Of a stretch of 64,000 nt of DNA, positions 36,349-44,840 are shown piece after piece (the stretch's first letter is position 1; each line of letters begins with the position of its first letter). The notes under the pieces were generated by a model that saw only the letters and a program-made list of their open reading frames with translations, was not told the origin of the DNA and did not search any database. This DNA comes from Pontivivens marinum (lineage in GTDB: Bacteria; Pseudomonadota; Alphaproteobacteria; Rhodobacterales; Rhodobacteraceae): assembly GCF_900231835.1 (NCBI RefSeq), contig NZ_OCTN01000001.1:558001-622000 (forward strand), given 5' to 3'. Both the position numbers and the translations under genes were made by a program.

Positions 36349-37677
36349 TTAAGGCAGTTGGCGCAATACATCGGCCAGTGTGCCGAACAGCGTGTCGATT
36401 TCCGCCTTTGAAATGACGAGCGGCGGGCTGAGCGCGATGATGTCGCCGGTGGTGCGGATCAGGATGCCCTTATCATAGGCACGCAAAAACGCCTCGAACG
36501 CGCGGGCGGTTGGCTGTCCCTCGATCGGGGCCAATTCAATACCTGCGATCAGGCCCAGATTTCGCACATCGGTCACATGGGGCAAGCCGCGCATCGAATG
36601 GGCGGCGTCCTCCCAATAGCTGGCCAATTCGGTGCCGCGCTCCAGCAGCCCCTCATCCCGATAGGTGTCCAACGTCGCAATCGCGGCGGCGCAGGCCATC
36701 GGGTTGCCCGAATAGGTGTAGCCGTGGAACAGCTCGATCAGGTTTTCGGGGCCGTCCATAAACGCATCGTGGATTTCTGCCGTGGTCAGAACCGCGCCCA
36801 TCGGGATCACCCCGTTGGTCAGGCCCTTTGCCGTGGTGATCATGTCGGGCATCACGTTGAATTTCTGGGCCGCAAACGGTGCGCCCAGACGGCCAAAGCC
36901 GGTGATGACCTCGTCAAAGATCAGCAGGATGCCGTGCTTGTCACAAATCGCACGCAGACGCTCCAGATACTGCTTTGGCGGCACCAGAACACCGGTGGAG
37001 CCTGCAAGTGGCTCGACAATCACCGCCGCGATGGTGGACGGATCGTGCAGCGCGCAAATCCGCTCCAGATCATCGGCAAGGGTAGCGCCATGTTCCGGCT
37101 GGCCCTTGGTAAAGGCGTTCTGCTCGGGTAAATGCGTGTGGGGCAAGTGGTCCACACCCGCCAGCATCTGACCGAAATGCATCCGGTTCTTAACAATACC
37201 GCCAACAGAAATACCACCGAAGTTCACGCCGTGATAGCCACGCTCGCGCCCGATCAGGCGGGTCCGCGTGCCCTCACCCCGTGCGCGGTGATAGGCGATT
37301 GCCATTTTCAGCGCGGTCTCGACGCTTTCCGAACCGGAGTTGGTGTAGAAAACATGCTTCATAGGGTCCGGCGCAATATCGACGAGGCGGTTGGCAAGTT
37401 CGAACGCCTTGGGGTGGCCCATCTGGAAGGCGGGGGCGTAGTCCAGTTCCTCCGCCTGCTTTGCCACAGCCTCAACGATTTTGGGGCGCGCATGGCCCGC
37501 ATTACAGCACCACAGGCCCGCCGTGCCATCCAGCACCTGACGACCATCCGAGGTCGTGTAATGCATATCCTTGGCGCCAACGAACATGCGCGGATTTTTT
37601 TTGAACTGGCGGTTCGCCGTGAAAGGCATCCAAAATGCGCTGAGATCGTTGGGGGCTACGTTCGTGCGACCTGACAT
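36349..37677 (-). CDS. Omega-aminotransferase (beta-alanine--pyruvate transaminase type)
   Basis: A 442-residue class III PLP aminotransferase. GLWCCNAGHARPKIVEAV, TNSGSESVETALKMA, LLIFDEVITGFGRLG and the PLP lysine in TTAKGLTNGVIPMG are all present. In this operon it most likely moves the amino group of beta-alanine or 3-aminoisobutyrate to pyruvate, giving (methyl)malonate semialdehyde for MmsA. The ATG at 37677 follows AAGGAAGAG. It is the first gene of the catabolic operon; the RutR-like operator is 66 bases upstream. Confidence 0.93.
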   Translation of the reverse strand: MSGRTNVAPNDLSAFWMPFTANRQFKKNPRMFVGAKDMHYTTSDGRQVLDGTAGLWCCNAGHARPKIVEAVAKQAEELDYAPAFQMGHPKAFELANRLVDIAPDPMKHVFYTNSGSESVETALKMAIAYHRARGEGTRTRLIGRERGYHGVNFGGISVGGIVKNRMHFGQMLAGVDHLPHTHLPEQNAFTKGQPEHGATLADDLERICALHDPSTIAAVIVEPLAGSTGVLVPPKQYLERLRAICDKHGILLIFDEVITGFGRLGAPFAAQKFNVMPDMITTAKGLTNGVIPMGAVLTTAEIHDAFMDGPENLIELFHGYTYSGNPMACAAAIATLDTYRDEGLLERGTELASYWEDAAHSMRGLPHVTDVRNLGLIAGIELAPIEGQPTARAFEAFLRAYDKGILIRTTGDIIALSPPLVISKAEIDTLFGTLADVLRQLP

Positions 37678-37742
37678 GGCCACTCTTCCTTTCGCTGATG
37701 GGAATTCAACGTTGCGCTGTTTCCCGTGGCTTGTATGGTCTT

Positions 37743-37758
37743 TTGACCAATTGGTCAG
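37743..37758. promoter_or_regulatory. RutR-type operator between aminotransferase operon and TetR gene
   Basis: TTGACCAATTGGTCAG matches the RutR consensus TTGACCANNTGGTCAA at every defined position except the last. Its place in the divergent promoter region suggests that the TetR-family protein controls both itself and the catabolic operon. Confidence 0.85.
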
Positions 37759-37812
37759 AACGCTAGGCGGCGTCACAAGGCCAGTCAAGCACGGGATCGA
37801 AACGGATGAGAG

Positions 37813-38436
37813 ATGGTTGACGGAACCCAACGAAAACCCACCCGCATCCAACGGCAAAAGCGTGAATTGATCCGCGAGGCGGCACTGGATGTGTTTTCCT
37901 TGCACGGATTTCGCGGTGCTACATTGGATCAAATCGCAGAAAATGCAGGTTTGTCAAAGCCTAACCTGCTGTATTATTTCGAAAGCAAGGAGGCGATCCA
38001 CGCGGAACTGTTGGACCGGCTGCTGGATACATGGCTGGACCCGCTGCGCGAACTGGATGCAGATGGCGATCCGCTAACCGAAATTCGCGGATATATCCAA
38101 CGCAAGTTGGAGGCAGCCCGCGATTTTCCGCGCGAAAGCCGCCTGTTTGCGAACGAAATCATTCAGGGTGCGCCCCGCATTAATGCTGAATTGGCGGGGC
38201 CATTGCGCGATTTGATCCAGGAAAAAAGTGTTGTCCTGCGTCGCTGGATGGATGAGGGGCGCTTGGCCAAGACTGACCCCCAGCATCTGATCTTTGCCAT
38301 CTGGGCCGTCACGCAGCATTACGCCGATTTCGACGTGCAGGTGCGTGCGGTTCTAGGGTCGGATGATGAGGCACGGTTCCACGATGCGGCCGCCACGATC
38401 GAGGCGTTGTTCTTTAAGGGGCTACTGCCGCGCTAG
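37813..38436 (+). CDS. rutR: TetR-family regulator, RutR-like
   Basis: A 207-residue regulator. The TetR HTH is in ATLDQIAENAGLSKPNLLYYFESKEAIHAELL (residues 35-66), and the C-terminal domain (PRESRLFANEIIQGAP, RRWMDEGRLAKTDPQHLIFAIWAVTQHYADF) matches the RutR/YcdC type, which binds uracil and thymine in E. coli. It is divergent from the pyrimidine catabolic operon across a RutR-type palindrome. It would release DNA when pyrimidines are present. Its end overlaps the convergent EamA gene by 4 bases. The symbol is by family resemblance. Confidence 0.85.
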   Translation: MVDGTQRKPTRIQRQKRELIREAALDVFSLHGFRGATLDQIAENAGLSKPNLLYYFESKEAIHAELLDRLLDTWLDPLRELDADGDPLTEIRGYIQRKLEAARDFPRESRLFANEIIQGAPRINAELAGPLRDLIQEKSVVLRRWMDEGRLAKTDPQHLIFAIWAVTQHYADFDVQVRAVLGSDDEARFHDAAATIEALFFKGLLPR

Positions 38437-39317
38437 GTCGGCTCCTCGCGCAGCAGCAGCAATAGCGCAATAACGGTTATGGCGACGCCGATCCCCAATG
38501 CGGGCGCAGGCCAGCCATTGCCCAATGCGCCCTCCCACACGATCACCACGGCAGGGGCCAGATAGGTATAGGCCATCACCTTGGAACTGGGCAGGCGCAT
38601 CGCTGCGAATTGCAGCAGCAGGAATGTCGTCGCACTGGCAAATAGCGCCAGATAGGCCAGCGTAATCCAGAAGATCGGCGGCAAGCTGCCCCAATCCGTG
38701 CGCAGCGCATCCGCGCCTGCATACAGCCCCATCAGCGCAACCGCGCCCAGCAGCATTCCGAACGTAAAGACCAGCGGTGGCTCGCCCCTGTTCAGCCTCC
38801 GCACCAATGGTGTGTAGATCGCATGTGCGACCACGCCGAGGAAGAAGATCGCCTCCCCTCGCCCGATATCGAAGGCCAGAAAGCGTCCCGGATCAGCGTC
38901 GAAAATCACCCACAACGCTCCGATTCCGCCAAGGATCAGCGCCAGCGCGATGCGCGGCGTCGTGCGTTGCCCCAGCAGCATATAGGCAAAGCCCGCTGTC
39001 AGGATCGGCGTCAACGTAAACACCGCAGCCGTGTTGATTGGCGGGGCCGTCAGCAGCCCCACAAACATCAGGATGAAATATAGCGCAAAGATCCCGCCCA
39101 GCAGGGGATAGCGCCACCCCGCGCGCAGATGTTCCCCACGTATACGACCAGTTGCGGCGGCGATGCCCCCCAGCACCGCCGCCGCAATCATGAACCGCAC
39201 CAGGGTCAGGACCGTTGGGTCCACCATGTGTGCGATCTTCCCCCCAAGGCTGAACGAGCCTGCCACAAGAAACGCGTAGAGCAACATGGCCGCATGGCCC
39301 TGTCGCGTGTTGGTCAT
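38433..39317 (-). CDS. EamA/DMT-family transporter linked to PreTA genes
   Basis: A 294-residue membrane protein with ten hydrophobic segments in two EamA repeats. The ATG at 39317 overlaps the preA stop (ATGA), so it is translated as part of the preT-preA operon. A role in moving a pyrimidine, beta-alanine or another pathway compound is inference from this coupling. The end of the frame touches the stop of the RutR-like gene on the other strand. Confidence 0.85.
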   Translation of the reverse strand: MTNTRQGHAAMLLYAFLVAGSFSLGGKIAHMVDPTVLTLVRFMIAAAVLGGIAAATGRIRGEHLRAGWRYPLLGGIFALYFILMFVGLLTAPPINTAAVFTLTPILTAGFAYMLLGQRTTPRIALALILGGIGALWVIFDADPGRFLAFDIGRGEAIFFLGVVAHAIYTPLVRRLNRGEPPLVFTFGMLLGAVALMGLYAGADALRTDWGSLPPIFWITLAYLALFASATTFLLLQFAAMRLPSSKVMAYTYLAPAVVIVWEGALGNGWPAPALGIGVAITVIALLLLLREEPT

Positions 39318-40615
39318 TCTGCTGCGACCGCAGCAGGGTTGTTCGGGTGGGTGGTCCAGTCCGCGAACTCCTCCTCCACAACCTTGCCCGTGCGGGGATC
39401 GGTTGTGCCGGCGGCCATTTCCTCCATCGTGATGCAATCCTCAATCGGGCAGACATTCACGCATAGGTTACAGGCGACGCATTCCTCGTCGATCACCTCG
39501 AATGTGCGATCCTCGCTCATGCTGATGGCCTGATGCGATGTATCCTCGCATGCGGCAAAGCAACGTCCGCACGAGATGCACAGGTCCTGATCGATCTTGG
39601 CCTTTGCCACATAGTTCAGGTTCAAGTGCTTCCAATCAGAGCAGTTCGGGATGGCGCGGCCGGTGATTGCGTCGATGCTCTCATGCCCCTTTTCATCCAT
39701 CCATTGGCTAAGGCCGGAGATCATCTCGTCCACGATTTTAAAGCCATAGGTCATGGCAGCCGTACAAACCTGTACCGACCCAGCGCCGAGGGCGATAAAC
39801 TCCGCCGCATCACGCCATGTCGTAATGCCGCCAATGCCCGAAATTGGCAGGTTTGCCGTTTCAGGATTGCGCCCAATCTCAGCAACCATGTTCAGCGCAA
39901 TCGGCTTCACCGCTGGACCGCAATAGCCGCCATGCGCGCCCTTGCCATCAATCGTAGGCTCTGGCGCGAACAGGTCCAGATTGACCGATGTGATCGAGTT
40001 GATTGTATTGATCAGGCTGACCGCATCCGCGCCGCCGCGATGTGCTGCCTCCGCCGGCAGGCGAACATCGGTGATGTTTGGCGTCAGCTTTACGATGCAG
40101 GGCATGCGGGTGTTTTGCTTCACCCAGCGTGTGACCATCTCGATATATTCGGGGACCTGACCAACGGCGGCGCCCATGCCGCGTTCGCTCATCCCGTGGG
40201 GGCAGCCGAAGTTCAGCTCCACGCCATCTGCGCCGGTTTCCTCGACCAAGGGCAGGATTTGTTTCCACGCCCATTCCTCGCACGGGACCATCAGGCTGAC
40301 CACAACGGCGCGATCGGGGTAGTCCCGTTTGACCGATTTGATCTCCTGCAAGTTGGTTTCCAGCGGGCGATCGGTGATCAGCTCGATATTATTCAGGCCC
40401 AGCAAGCGCCGGTCGGCCCCGTAAATCGCGCCATATCGTGGGCCGTTTACGTTAACCACGCTGGGATCGAGACCCAGCGTTTTCCATACGACACCGCCCC
40501 AGCCTGCCTCGAACGCACGACGGACGTTATATTCCTTGTCCGTTGGCGGCGCGGAGGCCAGCCAGAACGGGTTCGGCGATTTGATACCTGCAAAATTAAT
40601 GCTCAGATCAGCCAT
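39314..40615 (-). CDS. preA: NAD-dependent dihydropyrimidine dehydrogenase subunit PreA
   Basis: A 433-residue FMN-containing subunit that reduces uracil and thymine to the 5,6-dihydro form. The N-terminal part is a dihydroorotate-dehydrogenase-like barrel (MADLSINFAGIKSPNPFWLASAPPTD, LNFGCPHGMSERGMGAAVGQ, SGIGGITTWRDAAEFIALGA). The C-terminus has two 4Fe-4S motifs, CISCGRCFAAC and CVACNLCVNVCP. It follows preT by about 50 bases and works as a complex with it. Confidence 0.97.
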   Translation of the reverse strand: MADLSINFAGIKSPNPFWLASAPPTDKEYNVRRAFEAGWGGVVWKTLGLDPSVVNVNGPRYGAIYGADRRLLGLNNIELITDRPLETNLQEIKSVKRDYPDRAVVVSLMVPCEEWAWKQILPLVEETGADGVELNFGCPHGMSERGMGAAVGQVPEYIEMVTRWVKQNTRMPCIVKLTPNITDVRLPAEAAHRGGADAVSLINTINSITSVNLDLFAPEPTIDGKGAHGGYCGPAVKPIALNMVAEIGRNPETANLPISGIGGITTWRDAAEFIALGAGSVQVCTAAMTYGFKIVDEMISGLSQWMDEKGHESIDAITGRAIPNCSDWKHLNLNYVAKAKIDQDLCISCGRCFAACEDTSHQAISMSEDRTFEVIDEECVACNLCVNVCPIEDCITMEEMAAGTTDPRTGKVVEEEFADWTTHPNNPAAVAAE

Positions 40616-40665
40616 TGGTCGAAGCCTCCGCTACTGGGGTTTGGGGGGTGTTTTGACGGGGGAAA

Positions 40666-41991
40666 TTAAGCGGAGAGATAAGCATGAATGTCCTCCGCCG
40701 CATCGCGCCCCTCGGCCACAGCCGTTACGGTCAGGTCGTCGCCGCCAGCGGCGCAATCACCACCAGCCCAGACGCCATCACGCGACGTGCGGCCCGCGCC
40801 CGTGACCGCAATTTTGCGCCCGTCCAGATCAACAGAAACCGCGCCAAGTGTTTGGCCAATCGCAACCAGAACCTGATCCGCGGGCAGTTGGAATGTCTCA
40901 CCCGTGCCCGTCAGGCCACCGGGGCCATCAACGGTGTATTCAAACTCAACCTGCTGCGCCGCGCCGGAGCCGTGAACCGCGACCGGTTGCGCGTTGAAGA
41001 TCAGGCGAACGCCCTCATGCGCGGCGTGGTCCTGTTCCTTCGTGCTTGCGCTCATCCGCGATTGATCGCGGCGATAGACCATGGACACGTTTTCCGCGCC
41101 CAGCAGGCGGGATTGCACCGCGGCATCAACCGCCGTCATACCGCCGCCGATCACCACAACATTGCGGCCAACCGGAACCGCCGATTTGTCCGACTGACGC
41201 AGCGCATCGATAAAGCGTACAGCGTCGGTCACGTTTTCAAGCGTATCGCCCTGTGCGCCCAGCGCGTTTACACCGCTGAGGCCGATGGCAAGGAAGACCG
41301 CATCGTGCTGATCCGCCAAGCTGTCCAGCGCGATTTCCGCGCCCAGCTTTTGATCGTGTTTAAAGGTAATGCCGCCGATTTTCATCAACCAGTCTACCTC
41401 CGCCTGCGCGAAATCCTCGGGCGTTTTATAGGCGGCGATGCCGTATTCATTCAGGCCGCCGGGTTTCGGGCGGGCATCATAGAGTGTCACATCGTGGCCG
41501 TGCATGGCCAAGCGGTGCGCGGCGGACAGGCCCGCAGGCCCAGCGCCGACAACCGCAACTGTTTTGCCAGTCGTGGCCGCGCGGGTAAAGGGATGCGTGT
41601 CGCGCCCCATCAATGTATCCGTCGCATAGCGTTGCAGCAGGCCGATCTGAACCGGTTTTCCCTCAGCCGCCTCACGTACGCAGGCTTCCTCACACAGTTG
41701 CTCGGTTGGGCATACGCGGGCGCACATGCCGCCAAGGATGTTCTGGTTGAAAATCGTCTTTGCTGCTGCTTCGGGCGTGTCAGTTGCGATCTGACGAATG
41801 AATAGTGGAATATCAATCGTAGTCGGGCAGGCTGTAACGCATGGTGCGTCGTAGCAGAAGTAACACCGATCCGAGGCGACCTGTGCCTCATGCCGATCCA
41901 ATGGCGTGTATAGATCGCCAAAGTTCTGCGTGTATTGTTCCGCCTCCAGCCTGCCTGCTGCTATGCCGTCGATCCGTGTGCCTCGGGTCAA
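40666..41991 (-). CDS. preT: NAD-dependent dihydropyrimidine dehydrogenase subunit PreT
   Basis: A flavoprotein of about 441 residues that passes electrons from NADH to PreA. The N-terminus has the Cys clusters CYFCYDAPCVTACPTTIDIP and CARVCPTEQLCEEAC for two FeS centres. FAD and NAD sites follow ([17 protein letters not shown] and VVIGGGMTAVDAA). I chose the TTG at 41991 because GGGAGA stands six bases before it; a TTG at 42039 would add 16 residues without such a signal. A RutR-like palindrome lies 52 bases upstream. Confidence 0.93.
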   Translation of the reverse strand: MTRGTRIDGIAAGRLEAEQYTQNFGDLYTPLDRHEAQVASDRCYFCYDAPCVTACPTTIDIPLFIRQIATDTPEAAAKTIFNQNILGGMCARVCPTEQLCEEACVREAAEGKPVQIGLLQRYATDTLMGRDTHPFTRAATTGKTVAVVGAGPAGLSAAHRLAMHGHDVTLYDARPKPGGLNEYGIAAYKTPEDFAQAEVDWLMKIGGITFKHDQKLGAEIALDSLADQHDAVFLAIGLSGVNALGAQGDTLENVTDAVRFIDALRQSDKSAVPVGRNVVVIGGGMTAVDAAVQSRLLGAENVSMVYRRDQSRMSASTKEQDHAAHEGVRLIFNAQPVAVHGSGAAQQVEFEYTVDGPGGLTGTGETFQLPADQVLVAIGQTLGAVSVDLDGRKIAVTGAGRTSRDGVWAGGDCAAGGDDLTVTAVAEGRDAAEDIHAYLSA

Positions 41992-42042
41992 GGTCAATCT
42001 CCCTGGGTTGCGATTTTTAAAATCGTGGCACAGGGTCAATTT

Positions 42043-42058
42043 TTTATCAATTGGTAAA
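42043..42058. promoter_or_regulatory. Degenerate RutR-like operator upstream of preT
   Basis: TTTATCAATTGGTAAA matches 13 of 16 positions of TTGACCAATTGGTCAA and keeps the palindrome. It is the third such site, each heading a different transcription unit of the pyrimidine locus. Confidence 0.5.
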
Positions 42059-42076
42059 AATACTTCTTTTCAACTA

Positions 42077-42460
42077 TCAGCTCAGCACCCCCAAATGCTC
42101 CTCAATCGCGCTGCGCATATCGGCAACCGAAAACGGCTTGGCCACGAAATGATCGACGGTGTCGTCATCTGCCTCCTCACGATATGCATCTGACGTCGCT
42201 AGAAAGACCGGAATGCGGGCGAAAACGGGATGCGATTTGATCTTTCGCGCCAGATCTACACCGCTCAACCCCGGCATATTCAGATCCGAAATGACGAGGT
42301 CGAATTTGCGCTCCGCCATCATGTCCAACGCCGCCTGCCCCGTCGCGGCGAGGGCAACCCCCTGCACCCCCAGACGCGACAGGCATTGCCGTGCCAACCC
42401 CCGCATACTTTGTTGATCATCAACAACTAAAACCATTAGTGAACGTGCCAGTGGCATCAT
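42077..42460 (-). CDS. cheY: CheY-like response regulator (last gene of che operon)
   Basis: A 127-residue single-domain receiver. The acidic pair is in VLVVDDQQ, the phosphorylated Asp59 in VISDLNMPG, and the Lys in VAKPF. The ATG at 42460 has GGGGAGGGGC before it. It lies 15 bases after cheB, and is the second CheY in the cluster. Whether it controls the motor or acts as a phosphate sink cannot be read. Confidence 0.9.
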   Translation of the reverse strand: MMPLARSLMVLVVDDQQSMRGLARQCLSRLGVQGVALAATGQAALDMMAERKFDLVISDLNMPGLSGVDLARKIKSHPVFARIPVFLATSDAYREEADDDTVDHFVAKPFSVADMRSAIEEHLGVLS

Positions 42461-42475
42461 GCCCCTCCCCAATAA

Positions 42476-43519
42476 TTACCCGGCGACCTTGCCCAAAGAA
42501 GGTTGCCAAAAGATGGATATACGCGCGCCAATTTCAGCGAGCGGTAATACTTCGTCCAAGGCGCCAATCTCAAACGCGGCGCGGGGCATTCCGTACACAA
42601 CGCAACTGCTTTGATCCTGCCCGATCGTCACCGATCCAGCCTCACGCAATTGCGCCAATCCCTGCGCACCGTCGCGCCCCATACCTGTCAGAATGATGCC
42701 AATAGTTGGCCGCCCCAGCCGTGCCATTCCGCCGAACATCAGGTCCGCCGAGGGCGTGTGCCCCATCGGTGCAGCCGCATCAGATAGCGAGCATGACAGG
42801 CCGTTATAGCTCGATTTTGGCACAAGATGTCGGTGCCCCGGCGCAAAACGGATCATATTGCGGCGCAATACCTCACCATCCTGCGCGACTGCGATGTCGC
42901 GATCCAGTCGCCCGCGCAAACGTCGCGCCAACCTCTCAACAAACGCGGCGGGCATGTGTTGTGTTACCAGAACCGGCGGGCAATTTTCGGGCAGCGCGGG
43001 CAGGACCGATGCCAGCGCGGACACACCCCCTGTTGATGCGGCGATGCCGATCAGTTCAGGCTCCATCAAGGCGCGTCGTGGTGCGGGGACCGGTTCAGTG
43101 TCCACATTCGACATCCGATCCACCTGCGCTGACGCCGCAAAGCTGACAGCAGCGGCGAGGTCCGCACGGAACGCGCGCATTCCGTCCAGGCCTGTCGGTT
43201 TCGCCACCACATCAACCGCGCCCTTCTCCAGCGCCGTCAATGTTGCCTCAGCCCCACGCGAGGTCAGCGCCGAAACCATCACGACCGGCAACGGATTACG
43301 CGCCATCAGCTGTTCCAGAAACGCTATGCCGTCCATGTCCGGCATTTCGATATCCAACGTGATCACATCCGGTTTTTCCTCCGCCAGCAATTTGCCTGCG
43401 GCCTGCGCATCAGGGGCAAATGCGACACGGGCCACAATCTGCATTTCCGCCAAAATATCGCCGATTAACCGGCGCATCAGACGGCTGTCATCGACAACCA
43501 GTAAGTACAATTTACGCAT
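42476..43519 (-). CDS. cheB: Chemotaxis protein-glutamate methylesterase CheB
   Basis: A 347-residue two-domain enzyme. The receiver (residues 1-120) has Asp56 in TLDIEMPDMDG. The methylesterase (about 160-345) has the catalytic Ser in GIAASTGGV, His in VTQHMP and Asp in GMGRDGAQG. It removes methyl groups from chemoreceptor glutamates to restore sensitivity. It follows cheR in the operon. Confidence 0.97.
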   Translation of the reverse strand: MRKLYLLVVDDSRLMRRLIGDILAEMQIVARVAFAPDAQAAGKLLAEEKPDVITLDIEMPDMDGIAFLEQLMARNPLPVVMVSALTSRGAEATLTALEKGAVDVVAKPTGLDGMRAFRADLAAAVSFAASAQVDRMSNVDTEPVPAPRRALMEPELIGIAASTGGVSALASVLPALPENCPPVLVTQHMPAAFVERLARRLRGRLDRDIAVAQDGEVLRRNMIRFAPGHRHLVPKSSYNGLSCSLSDAAAPMGHTPSADLMFGGMARLGRPTIGIILTGMGRDGAQGLAQLREAGSVTIGQDQSSCVVYGMPRAAFEIGALDEVLPLAEIGARISIFWQPSLGKVAG

Positions 43520-43528
43520 ATACTCCTC

Positions 43529-44338
43529 CTACGCCATACGCCGGTAAGCCGTGCGCCCGGCAGGCTCCAACCCGGCGGGCGGTTTGTGCAATGTCTCTGA
43601 GTGGCCTAACATCAGCAGCGCGCCGGGATGCATGCGTGCGGCCAAGCGGCGAACCACATCGGCCCGTTGTTCCGGCCCGAAATAGATCAGGGTGTTCCGG
43701 CAAAAAATCACGTCGAAGCGTGCCTTGAACGGGAACGGCTCTGTCAGGTTCAGCGTGCGAATTCGCATCAGTGGACGCAGGTCGGCGCGGGGCTCCATCG
43801 TTGTCGCATTGGTCATAAATTGCGCGCGGCGGTCCAACGGGATGTCCTGCATGCCCGCCACCGGATAGATCGCCGCCCGCGCCTGTGCCAGTGCGACGGG
43901 ATCAATATCCGTTCCCAGAACCAGCATCAGGCGCCGCATTTCCGGCGCAATCATCGGGGCGATTGTGGTCAAGGCCGACCATGGTTCCTGCCCAGTCGAG
44001 CACCCAGCCGACCAGCAGCGGACCGCGCGATCTGTTGGCAGTTGGGCGACATGGGCTCTCAACCGCTCAAAGTGGTGCGGCTCGCGGAAAAAGGAGGTCA
44101 CATTTGTTGTTACCTGCGCAATCAGATGCGCCTCATCCTCCTGCGCGGCCCCACTGTCCAGATAGTCCAGATAGCTGCTCAAGCTGCCGCACCCCTTTGC
44201 CACAGCCCGGTTTTGCAGGGTTTGGCAGACATTTTTCGCGTGGCGAGAGCGCATGATGATGCCGTATTTACGTTCAACCATCATAGCAAGCTGCGCGCCT
44301 AGGCCATCCCCCCCAGTTGATCGGTCGTCATCACCCAT
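43529..44338 (-). CDS. cheR: Chemotaxis protein methyltransferase CheR
   Basis: A 269-residue S-adenosylmethionine-dependent methyltransferase that adds methyl groups to receptors. The N-terminal helical domain precedes CWSAGCSTGQEPWSALTTI, the SAM-binding loop; FDVIFCRNTLIYFGPEQRADVVRRLA and PGALLMLGHSETL follow in the family order. Its start overlaps cheW by 8 bases, and cheB follows after 9. Confidence 0.96.
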   Translation of the reverse strand: MGDDDRSTGGDGLGAQLAMMVERKYGIIMRSRHAKNVCQTLQNRAVAKGCGSLSSYLDYLDSGAAQEDEAHLIAQVTTNVTSFFREPHHFERLRAHVAQLPTDRAVRCWSAGCSTGQEPWSALTTIAPMIAPEMRRLMLVLGTDIDPVALAQARAAIYPVAGMQDIPLDRRAQFMTNATTMEPRADLRPLMRIRTLNLTEPFPFKARFDVIFCRNTLIYFGPEQRADVVRRLAARMHPGALLMLGHSETLHKPPAGLEPAGRTAYRRMA

Positions 44339-44840
44339 CGCACGGATCGCTCAAATTCAGGCCCATGACACGTTCAATGTCGATAATCCCGACCATCACG
44401 TCAGATGCGACAGCCAGTGCACGCAGCATGACATCCGACCCGTTAGCATTGCGGTTCATCGGCAGCGTTTGAATATCAGCCTCACGCAAGGTCAGGATGT
44501 CGGAAACTGCGTCCACCAACAGTCCCACCCGTTGTTCGCCCTGCTGAACGATCACGATCACATTGGTTTCCAGCGGCTCCGGCGCAGGTGCGCCCAGACG
44601 CAGGCGCAAGTCCTGTATCGACACGATCGCCCCGCGCAGGTTCAAAACGCCCAGAATATGAGGCGGCTGGTTGGGAAGCGGCGTGGTGCGCATCCATTGA
44701 CGGATTTCACGCACCTCGCCTATTCCCACGCAATATTGCCGACCATCGACGACAAAGCTGAGGAATTGCTGAGTTGCATCGCCGTCGCCGGTGGGGTCCT
44801 GTTCCATGTCGACATCTGCGATTTTGGCTACACCTTGCAT
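44331..44840 (-). CDS. cheW: Chemotaxis coupling protein CheW
   Basis: A 169-residue coupling protein that links receptors to the CheA kinase. Residues about 20-165 form the CheW beta-barrel: FLSFVVDGRQYCVGIGEVREI, PPHILGVLNLRGAIVSIQDLRLRLG and GLLVDAVSDILTL are all typical. It overlaps cheA by 13 bases and cheR by 8. Confidence 0.96.
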   Translation of the reverse strand: MQGVAKIADVDMEQDPTGDGDATQQFLSFVVDGRQYCVGIGEVREIRQWMRTTPLPNQPPHILGVLNLRGAIVSIQDLRLRLGAPAPEPLETNVIVIVQQGEQRVGLLVDAVSDILTLREADIQTLPMNRNANGSDVMLRALAVASDVMVGIIDIERVMGLNLSDPCDG

